Made by a program: the position numbers and the translations under genes
The notes under the pieces: generated by a model
Told to the model about the DNA's origin: nothing
Database searches by the model: none
Seen by the model: the letters and a program-made list of their open reading frames with translations, nothing else
In this document: positions 11,475 to 22,951 of the stretch, one piece after another
Numbering within the stretch: position 1 is the stretch's first letter
Layout of the letters: each line of letters starts with the position of its first letter
From: Hippopus hippopus
Taxonomy: Eukaryota; Mollusca; Bivalvia; Cardiida; Cardiidae
Length of the DNA stretch: 64,000 nt
Assembly: GCA_946811185.2 (NCBI GenBank)
Contig: OX328096.1
Span: 19,657,881 to 19,721,880, forward strand
Direction: 5' to 3'

Positions 11475-12124
11475 GTGTGGCATATCGGCTTGATTTGGCT
11501 CATATTCACCATCTATTTTAAATTATTTTCTTGTCTGATTTGAATTATAGAAAGCACAGTTTGGTTTAGCATATAGGAAATTTTGCAGCTTTGAACAGTA
11601 GAATTTTTTTAGCTTGGAAAGGCTGTAATTTTTTAGGGGTGAAATTTCTGCTTTTTGAAATATTAAAGCCAGGGCTCTAACTACCACATTAGCAAGTTAG
11701 CAAAAACTTTCCATGTCACACTGCTTTCAAGAAAGGTTTTCAGGAGCATAGCCAGGAATGTTGCAAATATGAAGCACATATTTTTGGGCGTAGCAGAATA
11801 TTAATGCCCAAGCCTTTGACATACTTCTTGGTATTGATATACTTACATGTAAATGAATACATAACAGTTTGTGATTGGTCAAAAATATGGACATGTTTAT
11901 ATTGCTGACCCTGCAGGCCTATTTGGAGGAAAATTTATGATAACTATATGTAAGCATTGCTATCACTAATCGACACCCTGCGGCGCTCATTCACATCATA
12001 GCATTAGAATATGGTAGGGGATAATCCTTTTCTTGTTCTTACTGGTTATCTAATATTTTTTAGCATTACTATAAGAAGTCATGACTCTATGTCTACATGC
12101 GTTAATTTTGCAGACACATCTGTA

Positions 12125-12855
12125 TAAGCAACTGCTTTTCCTTTACCTCTTATGCTGTCTATCTTTTTTGTCCGTCCATCCATCTGTCACTCTGTAGATT
12201 TTTTCTTTTCCATGCTCTAACTCAAAAGCCGTTCGATTTCTTGAAACTTTACAAGCGTTCCTCATGACCCAAGGAGGTGCCCTATTGTTTTTAGGTCACA
12301 TGGGTCAAAGGTCAAGATCATAGGTGAACTTTGTGTGAAAATAATTTCTTTGTACTAGCTCAATAGCTGTTTGACCTAGGACTCTGAAACTCTGTACAAG
12401 TGTTCCTCATGACCAAAGGAGGTGTCATATTGTTTTGGGGTCATATGGGTCTGTGGTCAAGGTCACAGGTGAACTTTGTTTGAAAATTGTTTCAGTGCTC
12501 TAATTGAATAGCTGTTTGACCTAGGATGCTGAAACTCTATACAAGTGTTGCTCATGACCCAAGGAGATGCCCAATTGTTTTTGGCTCGCATGGGTCAAAG
12601 GTCAAGGTCGCAGGTGATCTTTGTTTAAAAATCGTGTCTGTGCTCTAACTCAGTAGTTATATGACCTAAGACTCTGAAACTTTATACAAGTGTTGCTCAT
12701 AACCAAAGGGATGGTGCCCTATTGTTTTTGGGTCACATGGGTCAAAGGTCAAGGTCACTTGTTTTGAAAATCATTTCCGTTCTCTGATTGTGCTGCTTGT
12801 GACAAAGTGCTGGTGGGGGGTATTTCTCCGCTTTGCGACAGTTCCAGTTTTAGCT
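12125..12855 (+). mobile_element. Pearl-like element with about four 145 bp tandem units
   Basis: A GTCCGTCCATCCATCTGTC tetranucleotide-like head is followed by about four units starting CTGAAACT.T.TACAAGTG (near 12241, 12384, 12529, 12674). It ends TGGTGGGGGGTATTTCTCC and GACAGTTCCAGTTTT. The end closely matches the one at 54950-54998 although the cores differ. No coding capacity. Confidence 0.7.
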
Positions 12856-13062
12856 GTTTTTCTCTAAGAAAATTTAAGTACTAGAAGTGCAAAGCACATT
12901 TTACCGTTGTTGTAGACAATATAGATAATGTGACGATCAGACTGAATTTGCAGACAATAAATCAAGATAGGCAGTCTTCTCTATGATAAGCTTTGTCAGC
13001 TACTTTGTGAAATATCTGGTGAAAACTAATTTGGTCTGCTTTCCTGAATGAGATAGTGTAAA

Positions 13063-13290
13063 TCATTTGAGCCATGCTCTTTGAAAAGGGGCTTCAGTGA
13101 AAAGCATCAGTGAAAAGTATCGGCCCAGGTCAGTCTTCACAGTCAGCAAAGGCTGACCTGAGTTGAACCTTTTTGCTATTGCTCAATTTTCTGCACATCA
13201 AAGGACCAGTCTACCTCACGATTTAGTCGTTTGTTAGGCAAAATGGATTTTATTGATCCATGATCATGTGATGTTTTGCATGGTATAATT
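13063..13290. repeat. Fold-back element, family B, right end lost
   Basis: TGAGCCATGCTCTTTGAAAA start, central GCCCAGGTCAGTC palindrome, ends before the long fold-back at 13299. Confidence 0.65.
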
Positions 13291-13298
13291 AAGAAACA

Positions 13299-13456
13299 AT
13301 CTTCTTTCTATCATGGTTTATCGTTCAATAAAGCACGGTTGTGAGTTATGAGGCACAATAAATAATCCACGAAGGCAATAGCCCGAGTGGTTTATTCATT
13401 GCGCCTCATAACTCACAACGTGGTTTATTGACCGATAAACCACGATAGAAAGAAGA
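13299..13456. repeat. Long fold-back (about 70 bp arms)
   Basis: ATCTTCTTTCTATCATGGTT on the left pairs with AACCACGATAGAAAGAAGAT on the right; the GTGAGTTATGAGGC segments pair further in, leaving a loop of about 15 bases. A non-autonomous element or hairpin RNA source. Confidence 0.7.
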
Positions 13457-13835
13457 TTATTTCGATTCTAACATGACCAACTCTTAATCAAAGGAAAACA
13501 AGTTCATACTTAGAGTAAAATCACGGATGCAGATTATATTCCATTGAATAACTTACTTATACAGAATGACGTCACTCTATATAGAATGACGTAGATTTTA
13601 TCACGCTTTTGTTGCACTGTGTTTATAGAGCCGAATTTACATGTCATGTTAGAATGCATTATAGAGATGCATAAAACCTGTTTTCCCAGCCATGGCTCAT
13701 TTATTATGCACATCATTTATTATGCACATGATTTTCAATCAAGCGTTTTCTTCCTAGTTTTTTATCTAGCAAAGCGCATGAGTAATTTACATGGCTTGAT
13801 TACATATCTTAGCCACGTACCAAATAATACTGTAA

Positions 13836-14020
13836 CTTAATGACCCTAATAAAAAAAGCCTTCAAAAACATTGTGGTAAAAGGAGAAAATGCAGGTAACG
13901 AGCATTTTCTCCTTTTCTCTTGCATTGACTCCTACCCTTTCAAGAGAAAGATTTCAATGGCATTACATAAGCTGTATTTTCATTGTGGTCTGCAAATGCT
14001 TTCAGATTAGGTAAGACTTT
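13836..14020 (-). mobile_element. TTAA MITE, truncated
   Basis: Starts within the element (TTAATGACCCTAATAAAAAA) and keeps the central hairpin. Confidence 0.65.
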
Positions 14021-14113
14021 TAGTATAAAATTTTTTCATATGAAAATAGGTTTAGTTTATATCTTAGTATAAGATTAAATAGTCTTCCTGGTCTGCAGTA
14101 CTGTCTTGTGTAT

Positions 14114-14343
14114 TTAAGCCTTTACCAAACAATCTCGAGTTTAAATAATCCCAGGAAAGAAGGCTTTTGAAAACATTGTAGGAAAAGGAGAAAATGCTGG
14201 TACCCAGCATTTTCTCCATTTCCCACAATGTTTTTCTGTCCTTTCTCTGACAGATTCCAAGATTATGGCCACATTTGATATGTCCTCTGTAAGTGCTTTC
14301 AATTTTGACAAGCCTAAATATTTGTCGTTTGGGTAAAGATTTA
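14114..14343 (-). mobile_element. TTAA MITE, first of a head-to-tail cluster
   Basis: TTAAGCCTTTACCAAACAAT start; its end overlaps the start of the next copy. Confidence 0.8.
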
Positions 14344-14570
14344 GCCCTTTACCAAAAGACAAATTCTAGATGGGTCCATTTGGAAAGCATTTGCAGAAAA
14401 CAATTTAATGCGTCTCAAATGATGGGATTCATCTTTTGAAGGGTAAAAAAAAAAACATGTGGGAGGAGAAAATGCCAGTTATCAGCATTTTCTCCTTTTG
14501 CCACAATTTTTTTCAAAAGGTTTTTTTCCTCAGGGTCATCAAAACTCTGAATTTTGCGGTAAAGTTTTAA
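14340..14570 (+). mobile_element. TTAA MITE, second in cluster
   Basis: CCCTTTACCAAAAGACAAAT start, GCGGTAAAGTTTTAA end. Confidence 0.8.
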
Positions 14571-14798
14571 CGCTTTACCAAACGACAAAATTTTAGACTG
14601 GTCTAAATTGAAAGCACTTGCAGATGACAAAATAAATTTCAGAACTCAAAAATTGAAATTTGTTTTCAGCAGGGTAGAAAACATTGTCGGAAAAGGAGAA
14701 AATGCTGGTTACCAGCATTTTCTCCTTTTCCCACAATGTTTTCAAAAGGCTTCTATCTCAGGGTCGTAAAAACCAGAGATTGTTTGGTAAAGGGTTAA
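14567..14798 (+). mobile_element. TTAA MITE, third in cluster
   Basis: It shares a TTAA (14567-14570) with the previous copy and another (14795-14798) with the next. Near-perfect hairpin. Confidence 0.88.
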
Positions 14799-14968
14799 CT
14801 CTTCACTAAATGGCAAAAAACCTAGACTCGGCCAAGTTGAAAGCATTATTTTTGGGACAACAAATAACTGGCAGATATAGCTCAAAGTTTGGAAGTAGTC
14901 TTTGAAAGGAAAGAAAACACGGTGGGAAATGGAAGAAATACTTTGTACACGTAGTTTTAACCTTTTAA
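14795..14968 (+). mobile_element. TTAA MITE, fourth in cluster, right part missing
   Basis: TTAACTCTTCACTAAATGGC start; truncated at GTAGTTTTAACCTTTTAA. Confidence 0.7.
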
Positions 14969-15187
14969 CTCTTTACCAAACATTAAAATTTTAGACTTGC
15001 CCAAATTCAAAGCACTTGCAGAGGACAAATTAGATATAGCTGATTGACGGTATTTTTATGTGAAAGTGTAGAAAACGTCGGAAAAGGAGAAAATGCTGGT
15101 TACCAGCATTTTCTCCTTTTCCCACAAGGTTTTCAAAAGGCTGTTACTTCAGGGCCATTAAAACTCCAGATCATGTGGTAAAGAGGT
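14965..15187 (+). mobile_element. TTAA MITE, fifth in cluster
   Basis: TTAACTCTTTACCAAACATT start and CATGTGGTAAAGAGGTA end. A truncated sixth copy follows at 15195-15330. Confidence 0.82.
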
Positions 15188-15329
15188 AGCAAACATCAAA
15201 AACTGACACTTGTACAGGTTGAAATTGTTGGCAGACAACAGATTAAATATGATTCAAACAATGGGAGTTGTCTATTGAAAGGACAGAAAACATCGTGAGG
15301 AATGCAGAACATGCTGCTTACATGTATTT

Positions 15330-15785
15330 TTAACCCTTTATCAAAATAATGACAAAAGCTTGAACTTGTCCAGGTTGAAAGCATTTGCAGAAAATAGATC
15401 AAATATGGCTGAAATGATTGTGGGATCCTGTGTGGCTCAGTGGTTAAGTGTAGGAGTTGTTACCTTGAGGCCCCAGGTTTGAGCCTTGCTGGATCCACCG
15501 GGCTTTTTGTGGAAGTATCCTTGGGCAAGACACCTCAGAGCACTAGCCTAGTACTTATGAAACCCAGAAAATGTATGAATAAGAGATCTGTCACTATGAA
15601 ATGACTGGAATAATGTTGGAAGCAGCGTAAAAACACCATTCAATTAACGTAACTTAAATGATTGGGTTAGTCTTTGAAAAAGGAGAACTTGCTGGCTACC
15701 AGCATTTTCTCCTTTTCTCAAAATAATTTCATGAGCCTTTTAATTCAGAGCCATCAAAACTGAGGATTATTTTGTAAAGGGTTAA
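15330..15785 (+). mobile_element. TTAA MITE split by a SINE
   Basis: Left part 15330-15420, right part 15656-15785 ending TTTTGTAAAGGGTTAA. The SINE at 15421-15655 with its own target duplication lies between them. Confidence 0.85.
15421..15655 (+). mobile_element. tRNA-derived SINE inserted into a MITE
   Basis: Head GTGTGGCTCAGTGGTTAAGT, B-box-like GGTTTGAGCC, tail GGAATAATGTTGGAAGCAGC. The flanking direct repeat AAATGATTG at 15412-15420 and 15656-15664 lies inside the MITE at 15330-15785. Confidence 0.9.
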
Positions 15786-15837
15786 TAGAGATATAATACT
15801 GTTAAAAAATTTCTACTGTATAAAATAGTGCAGCAAT

Positions 15838-16165
15838 TTAAAAGCCCAATCACAGCCAAAAGCAAACAATGCATGTGATGAAATGCATTGGAATTTGAAT
15901 CAAGTTCTTGTTACACAGCTGATTCAGGTGTTACTTGCTGGCAGAAAAAATTTAACTGTGAAATTTGGTAAAAAGTTGCCAAGTTGTTCTTTTTTTTGTT
16001 TACTTTTGATCTGGTTTTAAAATGTATATTTTTACCTGCAACTAACTCTTGGACCATCTGTATAATATCATCTTGTCATCTTTATAATATTTTCCATACT
16101 TTTATATGGTATGATTTAACTTTAATTGCATTTTATTTTTGGCCACTACTGTTCTTTTAGTTGGC
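15838..16165. repeat. Fold-back element, family E
   Basis: It starts AAGCCCAATCACAGCCAAAA and ends GGCCACTACTG. Shared internal features with 18172-18752 and 22355-22710 include GGCAGAAAAA and the ACTTTTTACC/GGTAAAAAG segments. Confidence 0.6.
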
Positions 16166-16231
16166 AATATCATGCCAATAGTTAAAATCCCCATGTCAGT
16201 AGGGGCATAACCAGGGGTTCATGATCATACG

Positions 16232-16556
16232 CAACCTGACCAGCCCCCATGGCTCTGGTAGGACTTGTAAACTCCAAGTCTTGGGTCACTTGAGGGTGTG
16301 GGTTTGAGCCCAATGACTGCCCATTTAAAAATTACGAATAGTTTCTCGGATTAGAAGTTCAATTGAGATCCCGTGTGACAGTGCTGACATTACACCGAGC
16401 ACTTAAAAAAACAGGTGAATCTTATGATAGGTTTTGTCTTTTATCTTCCACTATACTGCATAACAAAACTAATGGTCTCCAAGGGCTAGTCGCTCATACT
16501 GGCAACCGATGGCAACGATAAATAAAGGCAAATTCAATCAAATCAATCAAAAGTCT
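16232..16556 (+). mobile_element. tRNA-derived SINE, degraded
   Basis: The head resembles CCCCATGGCTCTGGTAGGAC; the end is AATCAAATCAATCAA, matching the tail type of the other SINEs. Internal match is weak. Confidence 0.5.
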
Positions 16557-17055
16557 TATTTCACTTGTAGGCTGCTAAGCGGAATGCAGAACCTGCAGTC
16601 TGATCTTGATCTACAATGTCCATTATGACATTTTCTATTGAATAGAAACACTTACAGGATGAAATTGCAACATTTGGCTTTTAACTATTGGTTGTAAATT
16701 TTCTCTTTAATTGAGCAGTTTTAGGCTTAATAATGAAGACGGATTTGTTCTACAAAGTGATAACAATATCTGGCCTGTTTCTGCAATAGGCACATGTTGT
16801 GCATTATGGACACCATGTCATTGGCCAGTACTGCATCTAAGAAAAGTTTCAGTCTCCATTTATCTTGACTTGGTATCGTTCGCATCATCTTGGCCATGTC
16901 TTAACTTTTAGTCTTTACCAAACAACAGATTTTAGGGTCATCCATATTGAAACCATTTGCAGATGACAAATTACAGGTGGCTGGGGATTCAAACCAGCAA
17001 ACCCCTGGTTTCAAGTGTTGTATGCTACTGTGATACCAGGCTCTGATTTAAGAGG

Positions 17056-17277
17056 TTAACCCTTTACCACATAAACCTGACTTTTAACGACCCTGAACAA
17101 AAGAAGGTTTTTTAAAAAATTGTGGGAAAAAGAGAAAATGCTGGTAGCCAGCATTTTTGTCCTTTTCCCACTGTATTTGCTACCCAATGAAAGACAGAAA
17201 TCATCATTTAATTTGTCGTCTGCAACTGTTTTAAAATTTTGTCGAGTCCTGTATTTTGTTGTTTGGTAAAGGGCTAA
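17056..17277 (-). mobile_element. TTAA MITE, full length
   Basis: TTAACCCTTTACCACATAAA to TTGTTTGGTAAAGGGCTAA. Confidence 0.85.
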
Positions 17278-17354
17278 GAGTTCAATATCATGAGCCTAAA
17301 ATCTTCATGGTCTGAATTATTGAATATAAGTGTCTTTCTACATCTTTGATGTGC

Positions 17355-17584
17355 TTTACTCTTTACCAAATGACAAAATTTTAGACTAGTCCAAATTCAA
17401 AGTGATTGCAGACAACAAAATAAATCTGACTCAAAAATCGAAATTTGTTTTTGGAATGGTAGAAAACATTGTGGGAAAAGGAGAAAATGCTGGTTACCAG
17501 CATTTTCTCCTTTTCCCACAATGTTTTCAAAAGGTTTTTTTTCTTAGGGTTGTTTAAAGTTATGATTGTTTGGTAATGGGTTTA
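17355..17584 (+). mobile_element. TTAA MITE, full length
   Basis: TTTACTCTTTACCAAATGAC start and GTTTGGTAATGGGTTTA end, perfect central hairpin. A 5' fragment of another copy is at 16906-16982. Confidence 0.87.
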
Positions 17585-17763
17585 TGTAGTTTTACATGGG
17601 GCTCTTTTCATAAAATTTGGCTGGTATCAGATATTTAAGCATGTATAGATGTCTGTAGCATGTAACAGTTATTTTTCTTATTACTGTATTACCGTAGTAC
17701 TGGATTTGTTTAGTTTAGTGTAAACATATTTATTTTACATTGATTGAGAAACAAGTTCTTACA

Positions 17764-17935
17764 ACTTATACTAATCTCTCTCGATTCTGCTTCCTGGGAA
17801 CTTCACCAGTACTCGCGCCGAATGTGTGGGCCAGTGAAAAATCCCAAAGATGACACCCGCTCCCGGGTATCAAACTGGGGACCTTATGGTTACGAGGCCA
17901 ATGCTCTACCCCACAACCACGGACATCACTACTGG
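17764..17935 (-). mobile_element. tRNA-derived SINE, minus strand, 5' part
   Basis: The reverse complement contains a tRNA-like head (GTGGTTGTGGGGTAGAGCAT) with a GGTTTGATACCC-type B box. It abuts a MITE fragment beginning at 17936. Confidence 0.6.
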
Positions 17936-18127
17936 ATTTGTCTTTGGAAGAGTAGAAAACATTGTTGGGAAAAAGGATAAATTCCTGGTAAGCAGCATTT
18001 CCTCCTTTTCTCACAATTGTTTTCTTCCATATTTAGGAAGTTTAGCACTTCTGCAGCATGTTCAAATTTGTCATCTGCAGGAGCTTCCAATTTGAAGAGT
18101 AAAATTTGTCATTTGAAAAGGATCAAT
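17936..18127 (+). mobile_element. TTAA MITE, truncated by a SINE
   Basis: It starts at GGATTTGTCTTTGGAAGAGT, next to the minus-strand SINE. The hairpin is eroded. Confidence 0.6.
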
Positions 18128-18171
18128 TTAGCAATATCAAGTTTAACCCTTTACCAAACAGTCCAAAGCTT

Positions 18172-18752
18172 TAAAGGCCCTATACATGCCAAAAGTAAAC
18201 AGTGTGGATGTTAAAGTGCATTTAAATTTAATCATACCTTTTAACCCATTACCACACAATCCCTACTTTTGACGACCCTGAGAAAGAAGCCTTTAGAAAA
18301 CATTGTGGGAAAAGGAGAAAATGCTGGTAACCAGCATTTTCTTCTTTTCCCACAACGTTTTCTACCCTTCACAAAACAAATTTCAAATTTTCAGTCACTT
18401 TTATTTTGTCGTCTGCAAATCCTTTCGATTTTGACAAACCTAAAATTTTGTCGTTTGGTAATTAGTTAAAAGTATGTAAACTATTATGAAGATGACAAGC
18501 TGTTATTGTATAGATGGGTGCACTTGTTAGTCCCTGGCAGAAAAATGAAATCCAAAACTAGGTTAAAAGTTGCCAGGAAGCTTTTGTTTACTTTTTACCT
18601 GATTTGAAAATTAATTTTTCCGCCACTTGGACCGATTGTTCAATAACAAATTCTCATCCTCATAATAATTTCCATAGGTTTTTGTTGTATGCTTTAAATT
18701 TAAATGCATTTTATCCCCCCACTGTTTACTTATGGCCACTATTAGGCCTTTA
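18172..18752. repeat. Fold-back element, family E, split by a MITE
   Basis: It begins AAAGGCCCTATACATGCC and ends GGCCACTATTAGGCCTTTA. A complete MITE sits at 18241-18469 at a TTAA site within it. Confidence 0.7.
18241..18469 (-). mobile_element. TTAA MITE inside a family E fold-back
   Basis: TTAACCCATTACCACACAAT start and GTTTGGTAATTAGTTAA end, TTAA on both sides. Confidence 0.88.
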
Positions 18753-18905
18753 ACGACCCTGAGGAAATAGCCAGCATTTTTTCGTTTTCCCACAAGGTTT
18801 GGTACACTTCCACAGACAATTACCATCATTTTCATCTAAATTTAGTATTTACAAAATGCTTAAAATATCTACCAGTCTAAAATTTTGTCATTTGTAAAGA
18901 GTTAA
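18749..18905 (-). mobile_element. TTAA MITE, truncated
   Basis: Lacks the left hairpin arm; ends CATTTGTAAAGAGTTAA. Confidence 0.6.
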
Positions 18906-19099
18906 AGTACTGTGATTTACCAGGAAATAGAAATCTGATACTATTGTATGAAATAGTACTTCATAGGCTGGTTACCTTGGCAACTGAAATAGATTGACAT
19001 TGTCATATATATTGAAAGACGTACCTGTATGATATTTCTATTATATTCAGAAATTCGATAATGCAAAAGTGTTGAGTTTCAAGAAAAACTTATTATCTT

Positions 19100-19250
19100 C
19101 TTCACATATCTCCTGGATTTCACCAGTACTAGGCTATAGGGCTCTAAAGTGTATTGCCTAAGGACACACAAAAAATCCAATGCGTCCAGAGAGGCTGAAA
19201 CCTAGCGCCTCCAGGTAATGAGTCCTACATTCTACCACAGAGCCGTGCAG
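19100..19250 (-). mobile_element. tRNA-derived SINE, minus strand
   Basis: The reverse complement begins GATTCTGCACGGCTCTGTGG and contains GGTTTCAGCC, the same head family as the SINEs at 15421 and 39706. Confidence 0.65.
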
Positions 19251-19344
19251 AATCCCCCCCCCCCAAAAAAAAAAAGTACTACAGTCAACATATTAGAAGT
19301 TGATATAAATGAGCAGTACTTATCTAATAGGGAAAACACATAAT

Positions 19345-19567
19345 TACTATTACCACAATCCTGAGTTTTAACGACCCTGAAGAAAAAGACTTTTGAAAAC
19401 ATTGTGGGAAAAGGAGAAAATGCAGGTACCCAGCATTTTCTCCCTTTCCCTTCATGTTTTCTAATATTACAAAGACAAATTTCAATATTTGAGCCACATT
19501 AAATTTGTTACCTGCAAATGCTTTCAATTTGGACCAGTCTAAAATTTCTTCGTATGTTAAAGTGCTA
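19345..19567 (-). mobile_element. TTAA MITE
   Basis: ATTACCACAATCCTGAGTTT start, hairpin with GGTACCC centre, eroded right end. Confidence 0.75.
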
Positions 19568-19852
19568 ATTTGTTATTGGCAAATAGTTTCAATGTGGATG
19601 AAACCAAAACTCTCTATACCTGATGACATGTTATGATTGGTCCAAATTCAGAAAACTTGTAGAAGACAAATTAAATGTTGCTCAATGTTTTCCGAGGCCT
19701 TATTCATTAGGGTATTTAAAACTTGGCATTGTGTGATTACGTGTTAAAGAGATAAAGTCATGGAATCAAATCAGATCTATACATCTATAAGTTACCAGTG
19801 AGTTTCAAATGGAAAAATATGGCCAAATGTCAGTATTTCATACATTTTAGCC

Positions 19853-20103
19853 ATACTTTGTGAAAAGGGGGCATCTGCAAAAAGTTATGAACCAGGTCAG
19901 CCTGTGCAGTTCAAGCAGGCTGACCTGGATCAAAACCTTTTGTTATTGGTAAATTTTCTGCATATCAAAGGATCAGTCTACCTCATGATTCAGCCGGTTC
20001 TTAGACAAATTTGATTTTATGGATCCATAATTATGTGATGACTTGTTTGATATAATCCACCACAGACATGCATCAAACCCCCTTATGACAGAGCCTGGCT
20101 CAT
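19853..20103. repeat. Fold-back element, family B
   Basis: AGCCATACTTTGTGAAAAGG at the left and CCTTATGACAGAGCCTGGCT at the right, central ACCAGGTCAGCCTGTGCAG palindrome. Confidence 0.75.
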
Positions 20104-20384
20104 TTGCCATGATCTTTGAAATTTTTGGACATTTGTTTTGCCACTTATGAGCCGTTTTATTGCATAATAGAGATAGGTCTAAGGCTTATTTTTGACCTAA
20201 ATGTTGATAAGGGTGTGGTACTTGAGATAACACATGGCTGTGTGACATCAATACTGCACTGTTTCACTGTAAGTCATAAGTTACTATATAAATATAATAA
20301 ACAATAAACAGCTACATGTTAGTCTTATGTATGACCCTCTAAACAATGTACATTGAATCCCACGATTGCTAAGCAGACAATGTA

Positions 20385-20452
20385 GATCAAGATTAGACTG
20401 CACAGAACGTGCAGTCTGATCTTGGATCTACACTGTCAGATACAGAGATATT
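20385..20452. repeat. Short palindrome, family C
   Basis: AATGTAGATCAAGATTAGAC, then GCACAGAACGTGC, then GTCTGATCTTGGATCTACA. Related palindromes lie at 59725-59790 and 63705-63770, and half-copies near 9528, 16590 and 39346. Confidence 0.65.
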
Positions 20453-21143
20453 TTTCCCCAAAACTTACCTTTGAAATACCAACATTTGGGTTTCTACTAT
20501 TGGCTTGAAAGCTTCATTTCATTTATTTAGCAGGTGAAGGGTTAATGATACACAAGGGCGTAGCTACCTTTTTATCTAGGATTTAAGAGGAATTGAACCA
20601 GTTTTGATCCAAAATATTTTGTGGGGATGAAAGTGGACATTTTGTAAAGAAAAAATTAGAAGGACATGACTGATAACCATGATATCAGAAAAAACAAACA
20701 AATGTTGCAAAAATTTGTCTCCAGTGGGACTTGAACCCAAGACCTTTAAAACCATAGTTGGTGACTCAACAAACTGTGCTGTAGAGCCAGCTGATTTGTT
20801 ACCATATTAAAAAGGTGGATGGAGGACAAAAGCCCCATGGACAAAAGCCCCTTGTTATTAAAGAAAGCTATATATTAAGGTCTACGGTCCCTGACTCATT
20901 GGTAAACATCGATGTTTTCATAAAGGCTCTTTGGCCAATCTCGGCAGCCTCCGTCTTTTAATATGAGAGTTAGGGCCGTAGACTCACTAACTCATCGGTA
21001 GATATCGTATAGCATCAATGTTTTCGTAAAGGCTATTCGGCCATTCTCGGCAGCCTCCGTCTTTTAATGTGAGAATTAGGGGCCATAGACCTTACGAGCA
21101 ATGACTTCATAAACATCTTCAAATTTGCAAACTTAATGTTGTT

Positions 21144-21303
21144 TTAACCCTTTACCACACGGCAATTTCTTTGATAGGGTAGAAAACTTTGTGGGAAAAG
21201 GAGAAAATGCTGGTTACCAGCATTTTCTCCTTTTCCCACAATGTTTTCAAAAGGCCTCTTCTCCAAGGTCGTTAAAAGGCATCATTGTGTGGTAAAGGGT
21301 TAA
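21144..21303 (+). mobile_element. TTAA MITE, left arm deleted, hairpin intact
   Basis: TTAACCCTTTACCACACGGC runs directly into TTTCTTTGATAGGGTAG and a complete hairpin; ends GTGTGGTAAAGGGTTAA. Confidence 0.85.
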
Positions 21304-21937
21304 TGTTCAGTTGTCAATTTTCTAGCCACAAAGAAACTACTTTGGTGTCTGAGCTGATTGGTAATTTCTAGTACATGTGCATGTAGTTTTCTTCTGTTTT
21401 CAAATGACCTGGATATTATTCATAATCATTTGAAACATATTCATATGAACACGTAAGTACAGCAATGACTTCTGTTCTGTTTTGAAAAGAACAGACAGGG
21501 TTATCTAGTCAAGGGTGAACCTTGCTTTCTGTTGATTATTCCTATTTTGAAAGTATGTTTTCAAATGGGTGATTAGCTCAATCAGGGATTAAAAACAGCA
21601 AATAAGTACAAACATGTACATGTACTTAAAAAATTAAGTGCTACTATCTAATTATCATCCCGAATTTTTTTTTGTCATTTGTCCAATTTCAAAGCCTTTG
21701 TTGCCTGCAAATTAAATGTGTCTCAAGTGGTGGAGTATATCTTTACAAGGACAGAAAACATTGTGGAAGAAGGGGAAAATGTTGTTTACCAGCATTTTCT
21801 TCTTTTCCTGTAAAGTTTTCAACAGGCATCTGTGTTGTTTTATTGTAAGTCATAAGTCACAATTACGAATATACAATAAACAGGTACATGTAAAGCTAAT
21901 TCATCATCCCCTGTCCCTTTGCCAAACAATCCTATGT

Positions 21938-22131
21938 TTAACTCTTTACTGAACGACAAAATTACAGACTTCTTCGAATTCAAAGCATTTTGCAGTCGAC
22001 AAATGAAATGGTAGGTCAAATGATGAAATTTGCCTTTAATTGAGAAGAATACATTGTGGGAAAAGGACAGCGTTTTCAAAAAGCTTCTTTCTCAGGGTCT
22101 TTAAAACCCGGGATTGTTTGGTAAAAGTTTT
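21938..22131 (+). mobile_element. TTAA MITE, hairpin deleted
   Basis: Both ends are kept but the centre is reduced to CATTGTGGGAAAAGGACAGC. A degraded copy precedes it (21650-21815) and a fragment follows (22138-22316). Confidence 0.75.
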
Positions 22132-22354
22132 GCTAAGCTGAAGAAAATGGCTTTTTAAAAACATTCTGGGATATGAAGAAAATGCTGTTAACCAGCATTT
22201 TCTGCCTTTCCCATAATGTTTTTTACCATTACAGAGACAAATACCAACATTTGAACAACATTTAATTTATTGTTTGCAAATACTTTCAATTCTTAAAAGA
22301 CATCTGGTAAAGGGCTATGCATAAATAGTATATGGTAAGTCTGAGTGTTACCTT

Positions 22355-22710
22355 TTAAAGGCCCAATAGCAGTCAAGAGGGGATATTACCATGCATGTAA
22401 ATTTTAATCTTACCTTTTAATAGTATGAAAAATACTGTTAAAATGACAATTTGTTACTGTGCCGTCAGTCCAAGTGAAAGTTGTTGGCAGAAAGATGAAC
22501 TTTAAAATCAGGTAAAAAGTAAACAAGAGAAAGGGCCACCTGGCAACTTTTAACCTAGCATTAAAATTCATTTTCCTACCAGCAACTAAAACTTGGACTG
22601 GCTTAACAATAACTGATTATCATCTTCACAATAATATCAATACTTTGATTAAAATCTAAATGCATTTTAGCTCTGGCCTTGTTTACAATTGGCTGCCTCT
22701 GGGCCTTTAG
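22355..22710. repeat. Fold-back element, family E, third copy
   Basis: Starts AAAGGCCCAATAGCAGTC and ends CTCTGGGCCTTTAG. The arms are inverted and imperfect. Confidence 0.7.
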
Positions 22711-22951
22711 CCCATTACTGTACAGACCATTTTAGGCCCAACTCGAAACTGTTTCAAAATACATAAAGGACAAACATTGAAGCAAATCAACACTATGGAA
22801 AGTATGATAACATGCAATGGCTTGTTTTCCCACAATATTTTTACAAAAGTGTCATCTGCAATGGTGTGAATAAGTATGTCTTTTTGGTAGTAATCAGTTT
22901 AGGTTTGATACTTGAGTTTGTATTCATTTGTAGTGTCAGCAGTTTTAACTC

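Noticed and set aside
11911..11942. Possible upstream prominin exon between CCCTGCAG and GTAAGC
   Set aside because: Only 32 bases. I found no reading frame compatible with the phase needed before exon A and no family similarity.
14114..15330. CRISPR-like array of repeats
   Set aside because: The units are about 230 bp transposons with terminal inverted repeats and TTAA duplications in a eukaryotic genome; there are no short repeats with unique spacers.
16711..16911. 66-residue plus-strand open frame outside obvious repeats
   Set aside because: There is no credible splice context, no recognisable domain and no link to prominin segment 1; treated as chance.
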